Assembly: GCF_044385915.1 (NCBI RefSeq)
Contig: NZ_JBISCC010000124.1
Coordinates: 124,001 to 188,000, forward strand
Direction: 5' to 3'
Length of the DNA: 64,000 nucleotides
Origin: Thalassobellus citreus
GTDB taxonomy: Bacteria; Bacteroidota; Bacteroidia; Flavobacteriales; Flavobacteriaceae
Part shown: one piece after another, positions 7,682 to 17,179 of the stretch
Numbering within the stretch: the stretch's first letter is position 1
Layout of the letters: each line of letters begins with the position of its first letter
Made by a program: the position numbers and the translations under genes
The notes under the pieces: generated by a model
What the model was told of the DNA's origin: nothing
The model's database searches: none
What the model saw: only the letters and a program-made list of their open reading frames with translations

Positions 7682-8428
7682 TTAAATTACTTTAGCTTCA
7701 TTGTGAAGTAAGTTAATTAACTCGTCTAAATTATCTGGTGATACTAATTTTACAGCGCCTTTTGGTGCTGGTTTTTCAAAAGAAACAGAGTTTGTCTCTG
7801 TATTAGTTTCTATAGGTTCTGCAACGGTTAATGGTTTTTTTCGAGCCATCATAATACCTCGCATATTAGGTATGCGTAAATCACTTTCTTCTACAAGTCC
7901 TTTTTGACCACCTATTACTAATGGTAAACTTGTAGATACGGTTTCTTTACCGCCATCAATTTCTCTAATAGCTTTTGCCTCTGTACCATCTACTTCAAGG
8001 TTAATGCAGTTATTTACAAAATTAGCTTGTAATAATCCAGCTATCATTCCAGGAACCATGCCGCCATTATAATCTATAGATTCACGACCAGCAATAATTA
8101 AATCGTAACCACCTTCTTTAGCAACATTGGCTAATTGTTTTGCAACAGAAAAAGCATCGCTTGCTGGTGTGTTTACACGTATAGCAGCATCTGCTCCAAT
8201 AGCTAAAGCTTTTCTTAGCGTAGGTTCGGTTTCTGCACCTCCAACATTTATAACGGTAACATTTGCACCTTGTTTTTCTTTAAACCACATGGCACGTGTT
8301 AAGCCAAATTCATCATTTGGATTAATAACAAACTGCACACCATTGGTGTCAAACTTAGTGTCTCCATCGGTAAAATTAATCTTTGATGTGGTGTCTGGAA
8401 CGTGACTAATACACACTAATATTTTCAT
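7682..8428 (-). CDS. etfB: electron transfer flavoprotein subunit beta
   Basis: 248 aa, typical EtfB. MKILVCISHVPDTTSKI at the start, NPNDEFGLTRAMWFKE, and the family signature region GGYDLIIAGRESIDYNGG near residues 105-122, followed by VIGGQKGLVEESDLRIPN. It forms the heterodimer with EtfA and carries AMP/FAD-contact residues. It is first in the etfB-etfA unit. A 24-bp perfect palindrome sits 65 nt upstream of its start, the likely control point for the operon. Confidence 0.97.
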   Translation of the reverse strand: MKILVCISHVPDTTSKINFTDGDTKFDTNGVQFVINPNDEFGLTRAMWFKEKQGANVTVINVGGAETEPTLRKALAIGADAAIRVNTPASDAFSVAKQLANVAKEGGYDLIIAGRESIDYNGGMVPGMIAGLLQANFVNNCINLEVDGTEAKAIREIDGGKETVSTSLPLVIGGQKGLVEESDLRIPNMRGIMMARKKPLTVAEPIETNTETNSVSFEKPAPKGAVKLVSPDNLDELINLLHNEAKVI

Positions 8429-8492
8429 AATATTTATATCTTAAATGACTTAGTTTTTACTAATATGCGAAGTTAATTATTTTATTCTGATT

Positions 8493-8516
8493 ATTTACTA
8501 TGCATGCATAGTAAAT
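8493..8516. promoter_or_regulatory. 24-bp perfect palindrome upstream of etfBA
   Basis: Half-site ATTTACTATGCA followed directly by its exact reverse complement. It lies in the 122-bp gap before etfB, and the only gene start facing it is etfB. Length and perfect dyad are typical of a TetR- or MarR-type operator; there is no T-tract, so a terminator for the upstream T9SS gene is less likely. The regulator is not in the window. Confidence 0.6.
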
Positions 8517-8550
8517 TTGTAAAATTTTGTATTAATGAGATTAAATATTT

Positions 8551-9633
8551 CTAATTCTTTAGAAATTTGAAGACTTTTTGTTGCTTGTTAGTGTTTGAAA
8601 GTTTAATAAGATAAACACCTTTTTGAAAATTAGAAATATCGATACTGTTATTTTTAAAGATTTTATTGCTGATAATTTTTTGACCTGTAATACTATATAT
8701 ATCAATGTGTATATTTTGATTACCAATATTTGATATTTGTAAATAAGGATTTTCTTTAGTTTGAAATGGTTTTATTTGTTTAAATAATTCATCAGTAATT
8801 GATAATTTTTCTTCTGAAAGCTCGATATGATGAGAGCCAGCGATAGGGTCGTCTGTTAAATATAGATCTATGTGGTTAGTTTCTGAGTTAATAGATGTCT
8901 TAAAATTACCAGAGCTATATCCATTATTATAAATTCCTAATATTGAATATAAAGTATATTCAATATTGTTACAAGGTTGTGAATTATCTGAAATTGTAGT
9001 TGAAATAGAATTAGACTCCCAAAGTTGTAATCTATTTGTTCCGTTATCAGGGTTGCCTCCTTTTAAGGTTATATAAAATTCGTTGCCACATGGAGACACT
9101 CCATTACTTTTCATATATAAAACATCTTTTTCTATGTTGTAATTAAAAGTTACACTAAGTTTAAAATCGTCAGGAACTTCATGAACTATAGGGCAATCGC
9201 CACATAGTTCATCATAATTGCTCATGTATTTCATAACATCAAAATTTAAACCATCAAGCGCGGTTATAATGTCTTGGCTAATAGCAGAAGTTTTGAAAGA
9301 CCCTAAATTATAAAATACTTCATCGGGTACATTTTGAGCTAATTCATTTATTAGGTCTTTAGAGTTAAAATTAATGGTAAACCTCTTTTGAGAAGAATCA
9401 GGATTTGTTAGATGAAAATCATAAATTTCATATTTAGCAAAAATGTCCGTTATATATTGTTCTTGATGAGTTAAAGTTATAGTACCATCATTGTTTTTAT
9501 TAACGGTAGGAACGTTTATGTTATTTTCTATTGAGAAATAGTAATCAATTCCCGACCTTAAAAGGGGCTTCTGACTAAACCCCAAAGAAGATATAAAAAG
9601 AATTATGACTAACTTAAAGTAGGATATCTTCAT
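8551..9633 (-). CDS. T9SS-sorted secreted protein of unknown function
   Basis: 360 aa. Residues 1-20 are a Sec signal (MKISYFKLVIILFISSLGFS). The last 75 residues match a type A T9SS sorting domain (NIHIDIYSITGQKIISNKIF ... NFQKGVYLIKLSN), so the protein is expected to cross the outer membrane by type IX secretion and have this tail removed. The middle (about 25-280) has the acidic, beta-rich look of a small secreted domain, with a CGDCP motif near 143 and paired cysteines that may form disulfides, but I do not recognise a family. It is a single gene between etfB and the divergent pdhB. Confidence 0.8.
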   Translation of the reverse strand: MKISYFKLVIILFISSLGFSQKPLLRSGIDYYFSIENNINVPTVNKNNDGTITLTHQEQYITDIFAKYEIYDFHLTNPDSSQKRFTINFNSKDLINELAQNVPDEVFYNLGSFKTSAISQDIITALDGLNFDVMKYMSNYDELCGDCPIVHEVPDDFKLSVTFNYNIEKDVLYMKSNGVSPCGNEFYITLKGGNPDNGTNRLQLWESNSISTTISDNSQPCNNIEYTLYSILGIYNNGYSSGNFKTSINSETNHIDLYLTDDPIAGSHHIELSEEKLSITDELFKQIKPFQTKENPYLQISNIGNQNIHIDIYSITGQKIISNKIFKNNSIDISNFQKGVYLIKLSNTNKQQKVFKFLKN

Positions 9634-9724
9634 TATTTGTGTCTCATTTCTGTAAAAATAATAAAAACTTTTCAGTAGGGAATTTTACTGTTTAATTTTA
9701 TGGTATAATATTATCAATAATTCC

Positions 9725-9732
9725 TATTTTTG
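9725..9732 (+). promoter_or_regulatory. -7 element of pdhB promoter
   Basis: TATTTTTG matches TAnnTTTG, 24 nt before the ATG at 9757. It lies inside the longest open frame for pdhB, which is one reason to prefer the later start codon. Confidence 0.55.
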
Positions 9733-9756
9733 CAATTCGAATTAAAAACAATCTTA

Positions 9757-10734
9757 ATGAAGACAATTCAATTTAGAGAGGCTATTTGTGAAGCCATGAG
9801 TGAAGAAATGCGCAGAGATGAAAGCGTTTATTTAATGGGTGAAGAAGTAGCTGAATATAATGGAGCTTATAAAGCATCAAAAGGAATGTTAGATGAGTTT
9901 GGAGCAAAGCGTGTAATCGATACACCAATTGCCGAACTTGGTTTTGCAGGAATCGCTGTTGGTTCTACAATGACAGGTAATAGACCTATTGTAGAATACA
10001 TGACCTTTAACTTCTCTTTGGTTGGAATTGATCAAATTATAAATAATGCAGCAAAAATTAGACAAATGTCTGGTGGACAATTTAAATGTCCAATTGTATT
10101 TCGTGGGCCAACAGGTTCTGCAGGTCAATTAGGAGCTACACACTCACAAGCTTTTGAAAGTTGGTTTGCTAACACACCAGGTTTAAAAGTTATTGTGCCA
10201 TCAAACCCTTATGATGCAAAAGGTTTATTAAAAGCAGCTATTCGCGATGACGATCCGGTTATTTTTATGGAGAGTGAGCAAATGTATGGCGATAAAGGTG
10301 AAGTGCCAGAAGGTGAATACATTGTGCCAATAGGAGTTGCTGAAATTAAAAGAGAAGGAACAGATGTAACTATTGTTTCTTTTGGTAAAATTATAAAAGA
10401 AGCTTATAAAGCTGCTGACGAATTAGAAAAGGAAGGCATTTCTTGTGAAATTATAGATTTACGTACTGTAAAGCCTATGGATAGAAAAGCTATTTTAGAT
10501 TCAGTTAAGAAAACAAACCGATTAGTTATTTTAGAAGAAGCTTGGCCTTTTGGAAATGTTGCTACTGAAATTACTTATTTAGTACAAAGTGAAGCATTTG
10601 ATTATTTAGATGCTCCAATTATAAAAATTAATACAGCAGATACTCCTGCGCCTTATTCACCAGTTCTTTTAGAAGAATGGTTGCCTAACAAGGACGAAGT
10701 TATTAAGGCTGTTAAAAAAGTATTGAACAAATAA
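9757..10734 (+). CDS. pdhB: pyruvate dehydrogenase E1 component subunit beta
   Basis: 325 aa from the ATG at 9757; nine upstream in-frame codons overlap the -7 promoter box and are rejected. MKTIQFREAICEAMSEEMRR at the start, then thiamine-diphosphate-site and transketolase-type features: GEEVAEYNGAYKASKG, DTPIAELGFAGIAVG, FRGPTGSAGQLGATHSQ, and the C-terminal domain with ILEEAWPFGNVATEI. The E1 alpha2-beta2 enzyme decarboxylates pyruvate and acetylates the lipoyl E2. The E1 alpha and E2 genes are not adjacent, so the subunit is transcribed alone here, ending in a hairpin at 10757-10792. Confidence 0.95.
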   Translation: MKTIQFREAICEAMSEEMRRDESVYLMGEEVAEYNGAYKASKGMLDEFGAKRVIDTPIAELGFAGIAVGSTMTGNRPIVEYMTFNFSLVGIDQIINNAAKIRQMSGGQFKCPIVFRGPTGSAGQLGATHSQAFESWFANTPGLKVIVPSNPYDAKGLLKAAIRDDDPVIFMESEQMYGDKGEVPEGEYIVPIGVAEIKREGTDVTIVSFGKIIKEAYKAADELEKEGISCEIIDLRTVKPMDRKAILDSVKKTNRLVILEEAWPFGNVATEITYLVQSEAFDYLDAPIIKINTADTPAPYSPVLLEEWLPNKDEVIKAVKKVLNK

Positions 10735-10756
10735 AGTAGTATATTCTACGTTATAT

Positions 10757-10792
10757 AAACTTCATTAGCATAATTGTTGATGAAGTTTTTTT
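10757..10792 (+). terminator. terminator after pdhB
   Basis: AAACTTCAT pairs with ATGAAGTTT around a 15-nt loop, followed by a T-run. Confidence 0.65.
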
Positions 10793-10838
10793 GTGTTATA
10801 AAGATATTTTTTTCAATCTTTATGCAACCAAAGACAGA

Positions 10839-10846
10839 TATATTTG
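10839..10846 (+). promoter_or_regulatory. -7 element upstream of the DUF5686 gene
   Basis: TATATTTG fits TAnnTTTG, 24 nt before the ATG at 10870. The -33 region is not convincing. Confidence 0.5.
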
Positions 10847-10869
10847 TCTTTTAAATATAAAATCTTTAG

Positions 10870-13374
10870 ATGAAGATAAAATTAGTTTTTACATTTTTTC
10901 TATTCAGTACATTGTTTGCAATCGCTCAAACAAAAGTTAGTGGCTATGTGTTTGATGAATATAATGAACCTGTTTCTTTTGCTAATGTAATATTTAAGGG
11001 GTCTACGCAAGGAACTATAACCGATGAAAACGGAAAGTTTTATCTAGAATCTGATGAAACTTGGAATACTTTAAGCGTATCATTTTTAGGCTATGAAACT
11101 TTGAATATTCCATTAACTAAAAAAGTAAATTACGATTTAAAATTCACACTTAAAGAAGAAGCGGGAGAATTAGATGCTGTTGTAATTGTTTCTGGTAAGC
11201 AGTCTAAAAAGAATAATCCAGCTATAGATTTACTTCGAAAAATATGGGAGCATAAACGTAGAAACGGCTTAAATTTATACAAACAATACGAATATGATAA
11301 GTATGAAAAAGTAGAGTTTGATATTAATACCATTGATAGTGCATTAATAAAAGGTAAGCTATTTAAAGGTATGGAGTTTGTTTTTGATCAGGTTGATACC
11401 TCCAGCGTTACTGGTAAAACATACTTACCCATGTTTATTAATGAAGCAGTATCAAAAGTATATGGCGATAATTTAATTAATAAAGAAAAGGAAGTTTTAA
11501 AAGGAAATAAAAACTCAGGATTTAGTGATAATCAAATTATTATCGATTTTGTAGACGATTTGTATTCAGATTATAATGTGTATGATAATTACTTAAAATT
11601 CTTCGATAAAAGTTTTGTGAGTCCGTTATCTAAAACAGGAATAAGCACTTATAATTATGTGTTAAGTGATAGTGCATTTATTGATAATAAATGGTGTTAT
11701 AATATCATCTATTATCCAAGACGTAAAAACGAATTGACTTTTAAAGGTGATTTTTGGGTAGCAGATTCAACCTATGCTATTAAAGAAATTAATCTTCAAG
11801 CATCAAAAAGCGCTAACATAAACTGGGTAAAAGATATTTATATAGAGCAAGAGTTTGAAGTTTTAAATGATTCACTTTTTCTCGTAAAGCGCGATTATAT
11901 GATGTCCGATTTTGCGTTTAGCAAAAAAGAAAAGGCTCGTGGTATATATGGTAAACGAACCACACTATACAATAATTATAAATTTGATATAGAAAAAGAT
12001 AAGAAATTCTATGACGAGGAAGTTTATAATTATGATAAGGATGTTTATGATAGAGATGATGCTTTTTGGTCAGATAATAGATTAGAAGTTTTAAATAAAG
12101 ATGAGCAAGGTGTCTATAAAATGTTAGATACTTTAAAAACCGTTAAAAAGTTTAAACGTCTTTATAACTTAGGAAGTATTTTGTCTTCAGGCTACATAGA
12201 ATTTAATTCGTTGCCATTAGATTATGGTCCTATTTTTTCAACTTTTGGGTTTAACGAAGTTGAAGGATTGCGTTTGCGTGTAGGTGGGCGTACTTATTTT
12301 GGTAGAAATGACCTTTGGAGATTACAAGGGTTTTTAGCTTACGGATTTGATGATGATAAGTTTAAATATGGTATTTCTGGAAAATGGTTATTAGATAAAA
12401 AGAGCCGATTGATAATTTCTGGAGGAAATAGGCGCGATGTAGAACAAATAGGAGCTAGTTTAACAACAAGTACCGATGTTTTAGGGCGAAGTTTAGCTTC
12501 CTCATCGGTTGTTGGAACTAGTACAAATGATAAGTTGACTTCTATTAATTTAACCAGTTTAGCAGTAGAGTTAGAGCCTTTACGTAATCTTGTTTTTAGA
12601 TTAAGTGGAAATTATAGAACTTTAGAGTCGGCATCACCAACTTTTAGTTTAGATTATAATACACCTACAGGTGTGGAGTCTGAAATAAAACAATTTGAAA
12701 CCGCTTTGTCATTATCGTATTTTCCAAAACGAAAAATGACTGGTTTTGGCGTTGAGCGTCGCACAGCTAATGATGATTTTGCTCGTATTTTTGCCCAAGT
12801 AAGTCGTGGTGATAAAAGTATGTTTAATAGCGATTTCGATTATACAAAATTACAGTTCTCTTATACGCAGCCTATACAATTAGGTGGTTTTGGTAGGTTA
12901 ACATCAACTGTTGAAGCAGGAAAAACTATTGGAGAAGTACCTTTAGGCTTGTTAAGTGTTATTCCTGGGAATCAATCTTATTTTTCAATTTATAATACAT
13001 TTTCTCAGTTAGATTTTTATGAGTTTGTGTCTGATACTTATACATCTGTACATTTAGAACATAATTTTAACGGACGCTTATTTTCTAGAGTCCCCTTTTT
13101 AAGAAAACTTAATTTACGTGAAATTATTAGTGTTCGTGGTGTTTGGGGAGAAATATCAGATGAAAATATTGCTCTAAATACCACTGGAAATATCAATGCC
13201 ACTCCTTTAATAGCACCAAGCGATAAAATGTATTATGAATACAGTTTAGGAATTGGAAACATTTTTAAGGTATTTAGAGTAGACTTTAATTTTAGAGGAA
13301 ACTATTTAGATGAAATTAAAAATCCCGATGCTCGTAAATTTGGAGTGACAGGTACTTTTGGGTTTTATTTTTAA
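10870..13374 (+). CDS. DUF5686 / carboxypeptidase-regulatory-like outer-membrane protein
   Basis: 834 aa. Signal peptide MKIKLVFTFFLFSTLFAIAQ. Residues 22-110 are a carboxypeptidase-D regulatory-like beta-sandwich (VSGYVFDEYNEPVSFANVIF ... GTITDENGKF, LSVSFLGYETL). The remainder begins NPAIDLLRKIWEHKRRNGLN, characteristic of DUF5686, and ends in alternating hydrophobic strands closing with phenylalanine (GVTGTFGFYF), as expected for an outer-membrane beta-barrel. No TonB box or plug domain is evident. The function of this flavobacterial family is not established; transport or assembly at the outer membrane is a guess. It appears monocistronic. Confidence 0.85.
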   Translation: MKIKLVFTFFLFSTLFAIAQTKVSGYVFDEYNEPVSFANVIFKGSTQGTITDENGKFYLESDETWNTLSVSFLGYETLNIPLTKKVNYDLKFTLKEEAGELDAVVIVSGKQSKKNNPAIDLLRKIWEHKRRNGLNLYKQYEYDKYEKVEFDINTIDSALIKGKLFKGMEFVFDQVDTSSVTGKTYLPMFINEAVSKVYGDNLINKEKEVLKGNKNSGFSDNQIIIDFVDDLYSDYNVYDNYLKFFDKSFVSPLSKTGISTYNYVLSDSAFIDNKWCYNIIYYPRRKNELTFKGDFWVADSTYAIKEINLQASKSANINWVKDIYIEQEFEVLNDSLFLVKRDYMMSDFAFSKKEKARGIYGKRTTLYNNYKFDIEKDKKFYDEEVYNYDKDVYDRDDAFWSDNRLEVLNKDEQGVYKMLDTLKTVKKFKRLYNLGSILSSGYIEFNSLPLDYGPIFSTFGFNEVEGLRLRVGGRTYFGRNDLWRLQGFLAYGFDDDKFKYGISGKWLLDKKSRLIISGGNRRDVEQIGASLTTSTDVLGRSLASSSVVGTSTNDKLTSINLTSLAVELEPLRNLVFRLSGNYRTLESASPTFSLDYNTPTGVESEIKQFETALSLSYFPKRKMTGFGVERRTANDDFARIFAQVSRGDKSMFNSDFDYTKLQFSYTQPIQLGGFGRLTSTVEAGKTIGEVPLGLLSVIPGNQSYFSIYNTFSQLDFYEFVSDTYTSVHLEHNFNGRLFSRVPFLRKLNLREIISVRGVWGEISDENIALNTTGNINATPLIAPSDKMYYEYSLGIGNIFKVFRVDFNFRGNYLDEIKNPDARKFGVTGTFGFYF

Positions 13375-13432
13375 GAGGTTTTGTAGCTGTAAGTTGTATG
13401 AATAGGATAAGATTACGTGACTCTGAATCGAA

Positions 13433-13840
13433 TTAATTAGCTGCTTGTTTAATCGTTACATAGTCAAAATAATCTCCTGCTTCAAAAGTGATATTCATAA
13501 CTCTTTCTTTTCCAGTATTATTTTCATTTAATTTTATAAAAAGAGTGTTTTTATCTCTTCTTTTAATCAAAAATTCTTCTTCAATTATAGAATATGAATC
13601 TGATTCAAGGTTAATATCCTCATTATCATAATAACTATAAATACTATTTTCAAAAGATACAGCATCAATCCACCACCAATCACCTTTAGTAGTAATAGTA
13701 ACCGAATTCATCTTATGTGTTAGCTCTACATTTTTTGTTGATAGTTTAATAATATCATCCCATTTTCCATCAATTTCTTTTTTGTCTAAACAAGATGAAA
13801 GAGTCAAAAGACCAAAGAATAAAATCATTATTTTTTTCAT
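13433..13840 (-). CDS. small lipoprotein with BACON-like C-terminus
   Basis: 135 aa from the ATG at 13840 (two further ATGs lie 6 and 9 nt upstream). MKKIMILFFGLLTLSSC is a lipoprotein signal. The mature part has KWDDIIKLSTKNVELTHKMN, TTKGDWWWIDAV and a final strand pair ERVMNITFEAGDYFDYVTIK that resembles the end of BACON-type immunoglobulin-like domains, which often bind carbohydrate or mucin in Bacteroidota. This assignment is by eye and tentative. The gene lies 42 nt downstream of the M1 aminopeptidase start-to-stop order, i.e. it follows... the peptidase is transcribed in the same direction but begins after it, so the two are separate units or this gene is read before the peptidase. Confidence 0.6.
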   Translation of the reverse strand: MKKIMILFFGLLTLSSCLDKKEIDGKWDDIIKLSTKNVELTHKMNSVTITTKGDWWWIDAVSFENSIYSYYDNEDINLESDSYSIIEEEFLIKRRDKNTLFIKLNENNTGKERVMNITFEAGDYFDYVTIKQAAN

Positions 13841-13890
13841 AGTCATCATATGAAATTTATATATTAATCAGCTTTAAAAACTCAAAAGAT

Positions 13891-16125
13891 CTAATTCCCT
13901 CTCTTTTTTTCTTTAAAGCTATCAAACTCAGATTTGGTTTCTACTTTAGGAAAGCTATTATTTTTCATATCGGTATCGGCAAATTCAAAATTAGGGTCTA
14001 AATTCACTTTAGCAACTTCTTTAGCTTTAATAAAGGTTTTTTTAATTTCATATTCATTTCTGCGCCATATTTCAGCAGGTAGTCTGTCGGTTTCTGTAGA
14101 GCCATCAGTAAATACCCATTCTATGGTAACAGGCATCACGAGTCCGCCAATATTTTTTATAGTAATTTCATAAATATTTTTTCCTGAAACTTGTTTTCTA
14201 ATTTCGGTTTCATCTAATCTAGATAAAAACTGTCCGTATTGAGCGTCTGGTGTAGCGGCCATATTAATAACTTCAGGGCCGTTAGAAAAATCTTTTGCTT
14301 CTGCTTCGGTACCTGTTTCGTATGACGCTATTTTTACTTTAGAGTTAGTTTTTTTGTCTTCAATATTGGTGTTTTCTTCGTAAACTTTAAACCATTTTAC
14401 GTTGCTTAATTCCATGTCTACATTATCGGTAGTAAAAAACCAACCTTTAAAAAACCAGTCTAAATCGGTTGCTGTAGCATCTTCTAAAGTTCTAAATAAA
14501 TCTGCTGGATTTGGATGTTTGTATTTCCATCTATTGGCATATTCTTTAAAAGCTTCATCAAATAATTCTTTACCAATAATAGAGTTTCGTAGCATTTGTA
14601 AACCTACTGTAGGTTTCATATAAAAGTTAGCACCAAATTGTGTGAATAATTCATTGTCAGATGTTGTCATTATGGGTCTTAAAATACTTTTATCACCACT
14701 CATAAAAGGCACAATGCTTTTTGGTGTAGTACTACTAAAACCAGGATAGCGTTCAGCCACTGTTCTTTGATGTAAAAACGTGTTTAAACCTTCGTCCATC
14801 CACATCCATTTACGTTCATCTGAGCTAACAATCATTGGGAACCAATTGTGTCCTACTTCGTGTACAATGGTGCCAATCATACTTTGTTTTGCACGATCAC
14901 TTATTTTACCATTTATAGGACGTCCTCCATTAAAACTTATCATAGGGAATTCCATACCAATGTTAGAGGTGTTTACTGAAATTGCTACAGGATACGGATA
15001 ATCAAATGTAGCTTCAGAATAAACTTCTAAAGCATTTTTAATGGCTTTTGTAGATGATTCTTGCCATACAGGTAAGCCTTCTTTTGGGTAAAAAGACATA
15101 GCCATAACCGTGTTTGTTGGTAATTTTACAGCTTGCGCATCCCACAGAAACTTTCGTGAGGAAGCAAAAGCAAAGTCACGAACGTTTTTAGCATGATACT
15201 TCCAAGTTTTTAGTTTGGTAGCTTTTGTTTTTTTGTTGGTGTTTGCCTCTTCTTCTGTAATAATCATTACAGGTGTATCGAAAGATTTTTTGGCTTTGTC
15301 TAGCCTTTTACTTTGCGTTTTTGTTAAAACAGCATCACTGTTTTGTAACAACCCTGTTGCAGCAATAATATGATCTTCAGGTACCGTAATTTCAACTTCA
15401 TAATTTCCAAATTCTAATGCAAACTCACCTAATTTTTGAAATTGCTGATTTTGCCATCCTTCGGTGTCATTATAAACAGCCATTCTAGGAAACCAATGTG
15501 CTATTAGGTATATGGTATTATCATCTTCAGGAAAATATTCATAGCCTTCTCTTGAAAGTAAATACATACTACGGTCTGTTATAGGGTAAGACCATGCTAT
15601 ATTGATACTTGTAGATTCTCCAGATTTTAGAGGTGTGTTTAATTTAACTTTCATCATGGTGTTGTTAACCATGGTTTTTAAATTACTTCCATTAGCATTT
15701 TTAACATATTTAATAGAGTATCCTGCTGGAAAATCAATAGCTCTAGTAAGAAACTGCATTTGGCGAGTACTCATGCCATCTTCCATTTTGTTGAATATTG
15801 AACCAAAATCTTCATTCCCTTTTTTGTTGACGTTTTGTTCAAGCTGAATCCATAAATAACTTAAATCGTCAGGCGAATTATTAAAATAAGTAATGGTTTC
15901 TTCCCCAGTAAGGGTATTGTTTTTTTCGTCTAACTGAGCCTTTATCTTGTAATCGGCTTGTTGTTGCCAGTAAGCTTTTCCGGGTGCTCCGCTTGCGGTT
16001 CTGTATGTACTGGGAGGTGCAATTAGGTTGTCAATGGGTTCAAATTTACCTTGCCAGGGTTGGTTTTGAGAATGTACATTAAAAAATAGGCAAAGACATA
16101 AGATGCTCGTGATGAGATATTTCAT
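13891..16125 (-). CDS. M1-family metallopeptidase (aminopeptidase)
   Basis: 744 aa with Sec signal (MKYLITSILCLCLFFNVHSQ). Zinc site is intact: HEVGHNWFP (His422, Glu423, His426) and second-site Glu445 in WMWMDEGLNTF, the M1 gluzincin pattern HExxH-18-E. The exopeptidase motif usually written GAMEN is replaced by IGMEFPM at about 389-395, as in several Bacteroidota M1 proteins, so specificity may differ from aminopeptidase N. It should act in the periplasm or on the surface, releasing residues from peptides. The gene for a small lipoprotein follows downstream (13433-13840), 50 nt after this stop, and is probably cotranscribed. Confidence 0.93.
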   Translation of the reverse strand: MKYLITSILCLCLFFNVHSQNQPWQGKFEPIDNLIAPPSTYRTASGAPGKAYWQQQADYKIKAQLDEKNNTLTGEETITYFNNSPDDLSYLWIQLEQNVNKKGNEDFGSIFNKMEDGMSTRQMQFLTRAIDFPAGYSIKYVKNANGSNLKTMVNNTMMKVKLNTPLKSGESTSINIAWSYPITDRSMYLLSREGYEYFPEDDNTIYLIAHWFPRMAVYNDTEGWQNQQFQKLGEFALEFGNYEVEITVPEDHIIAATGLLQNSDAVLTKTQSKRLDKAKKSFDTPVMIITEEEANTNKKTKATKLKTWKYHAKNVRDFAFASSRKFLWDAQAVKLPTNTVMAMSFYPKEGLPVWQESSTKAIKNALEVYSEATFDYPYPVAISVNTSNIGMEFPMISFNGGRPINGKISDRAKQSMIGTIVHEVGHNWFPMIVSSDERKWMWMDEGLNTFLHQRTVAERYPGFSSTTPKSIVPFMSGDKSILRPIMTTSDNELFTQFGANFYMKPTVGLQMLRNSIIGKELFDEAFKEYANRWKYKHPNPADLFRTLEDATATDLDWFFKGWFFTTDNVDMELSNVKWFKVYEENTNIEDKKTNSKVKIASYETGTEAEAKDFSNGPEVINMAATPDAQYGQFLSRLDETEIRKQVSGKNIYEITIKNIGGLVMPVTIEWVFTDGSTETDRLPAEIWRRNEYEIKKTFIKAKEVAKVNLDPNFEFADTDMKNNSFPKVETKSEFDSFKEKKRGN

Positions 16126-16261
16126 AATTTTTTGAGTTAGTCAGGTTCAAATAATTACCGTGCAATGTAGTTAATATTTTACTTTATACGCATTATATAG
16201 GATAGAATTAATTAATAGATTTTAAGCTTTTGTTAATATATGAAAATCTACCTTACTATTG

Positions 16262-16292
16262 TTGTTTTAAGTTTTTTGGTTCAGTACATTTG
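16262..16292 (+). promoter_or_regulatory. ppa promoter
   Basis: TTG at 16262-16264, 20-nt spacer, then TACATTTG at 16285-16292, a good match to the Bacteroidota -33/-7 pattern, 22 nt before the ATG. Confidence 0.65.
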
Positions 16293-16314
16293 CAACCCTA
16301 AATAGTAAAAGAAA

Positions 16315-16842
16315 ATGAGTAAAGAAGAAGAATTAACTTTTGATGTATTAATTGAAATACCAAAAGGAAGTAGAAATAAATACGAATACGATTTTACATT
16401 ACATAAAATTCGTTTCGATCGTATGTTGTTTTCATCAATGATGTATCCTGGTGATTACGGGTTTATACCAGAGACTTTAGCTTTAGATCAAGATCCCTTA
16501 GATGTATTGGTAATGGGACATCAACCAACGTATCCTATGGTGGTTATGGAAGTAAGACCTATTGGTGTGTTCCATATGACAGATGAAAAAGGACCAGATG
16601 AGAAAATTATTTGCGTTCCTGTATCGGATCCTATTTGGAGTAATAATAAAGATATTAGCGATTTAAATCCTCATAGATTAAAAGAAATTGAACACTTTTT
16701 TCAAGTATATAAAGATTTAGAAAAAAAGAAAGTAGATACAGGCGGATGGGGAAATGCTGAAGAAGCTAGAAGAATTTACCATGAGTGTGTACAAAGATAT
16801 GATGAAAGTGAGCACAAGAAAAAGCGCACTTTTACTATCTAG
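16315..16842 (+). CDS. ppa: soluble inorganic pyrophosphatase
   Basis: 175 aa, family I. It hydrolyses pyrophosphate to phosphate in the cytoplasm with Mg2+. Signatures: EIPKGSRNKYEYDF near the start, YPGDYGFIPETLALDQDPLDVLVMG carrying the DxDPxD metal ligands (the string shown in parts: YPGDYGFIPET and DQDPLDVLVMG), and a C-terminal half with GWGNAEEARRIYHECVQRY. The gene has its own promoter and a perfect hairpin terminator, and stands immediately before the membrane pyrophosphatase gene, so both pyrophosphate-consuming enzymes are neighbours. Confidence 0.96.
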   Translation: MSKEEELTFDVLIEIPKGSRNKYEYDFTLHKIRFDRMLFSSMMYPGDYGFIPETLALDQDPLDVLVMGHQPTYPMVVMEVRPIGVFHMTDEKGPDEKIICVPVSDPIWSNNKDISDLNPHRLKEIEHFFQVYKDLEKKKVDTGGWGNAEEARRIYHECVQRYDESEHKKKRTFTI

Positions 16843-17179
16843 TAACTTGTTCAAAAAACATTAAAAAGCCATCTTAATATATTAAGATGGCTTTTTTTAT
16901 GGTTAAATATTGATGAATTATAATATTAGAGTTTAGTATTTGTAATGTGTGTTAAAATAATTCATATTAAGCGAGTAAAATTTGTGTCTTAATAAAGTGT
17001 TCATAGTGAAATTTATTTATAAAACGCATCAAAATCCTGATAAATGTCATAGTATTTAAAATATTTTAAATTAATGAGGTTTTTAGTGCATTATCTTTAA
17101 TTATTATAGGTTTTTTTTATCACATATATTTTCCTATTTTTAGCGTCAAATAATATATATAACTAACTAAAATTAATTT
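16843..17179. other. 337-bp gap: ppa terminator and hppA leader
   Basis: Holds the ppa terminator (16863-16898) and, near 17112-17142, a weak promoter candidate (TTTT, 19 nt, TATTTTTA, one mismatch in each box) for hppA. Otherwise AT-rich with no ORF or structure that I can support. Confidence 0.5.
16863..16898. terminator. terminator after ppa
   Basis: AAAGCCATCTTAATA directly followed by its reverse complement TATTAAGATGGCTTT and further T residues; a perfect hairpin with A/T tracts on both sides. Confidence 0.9.
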
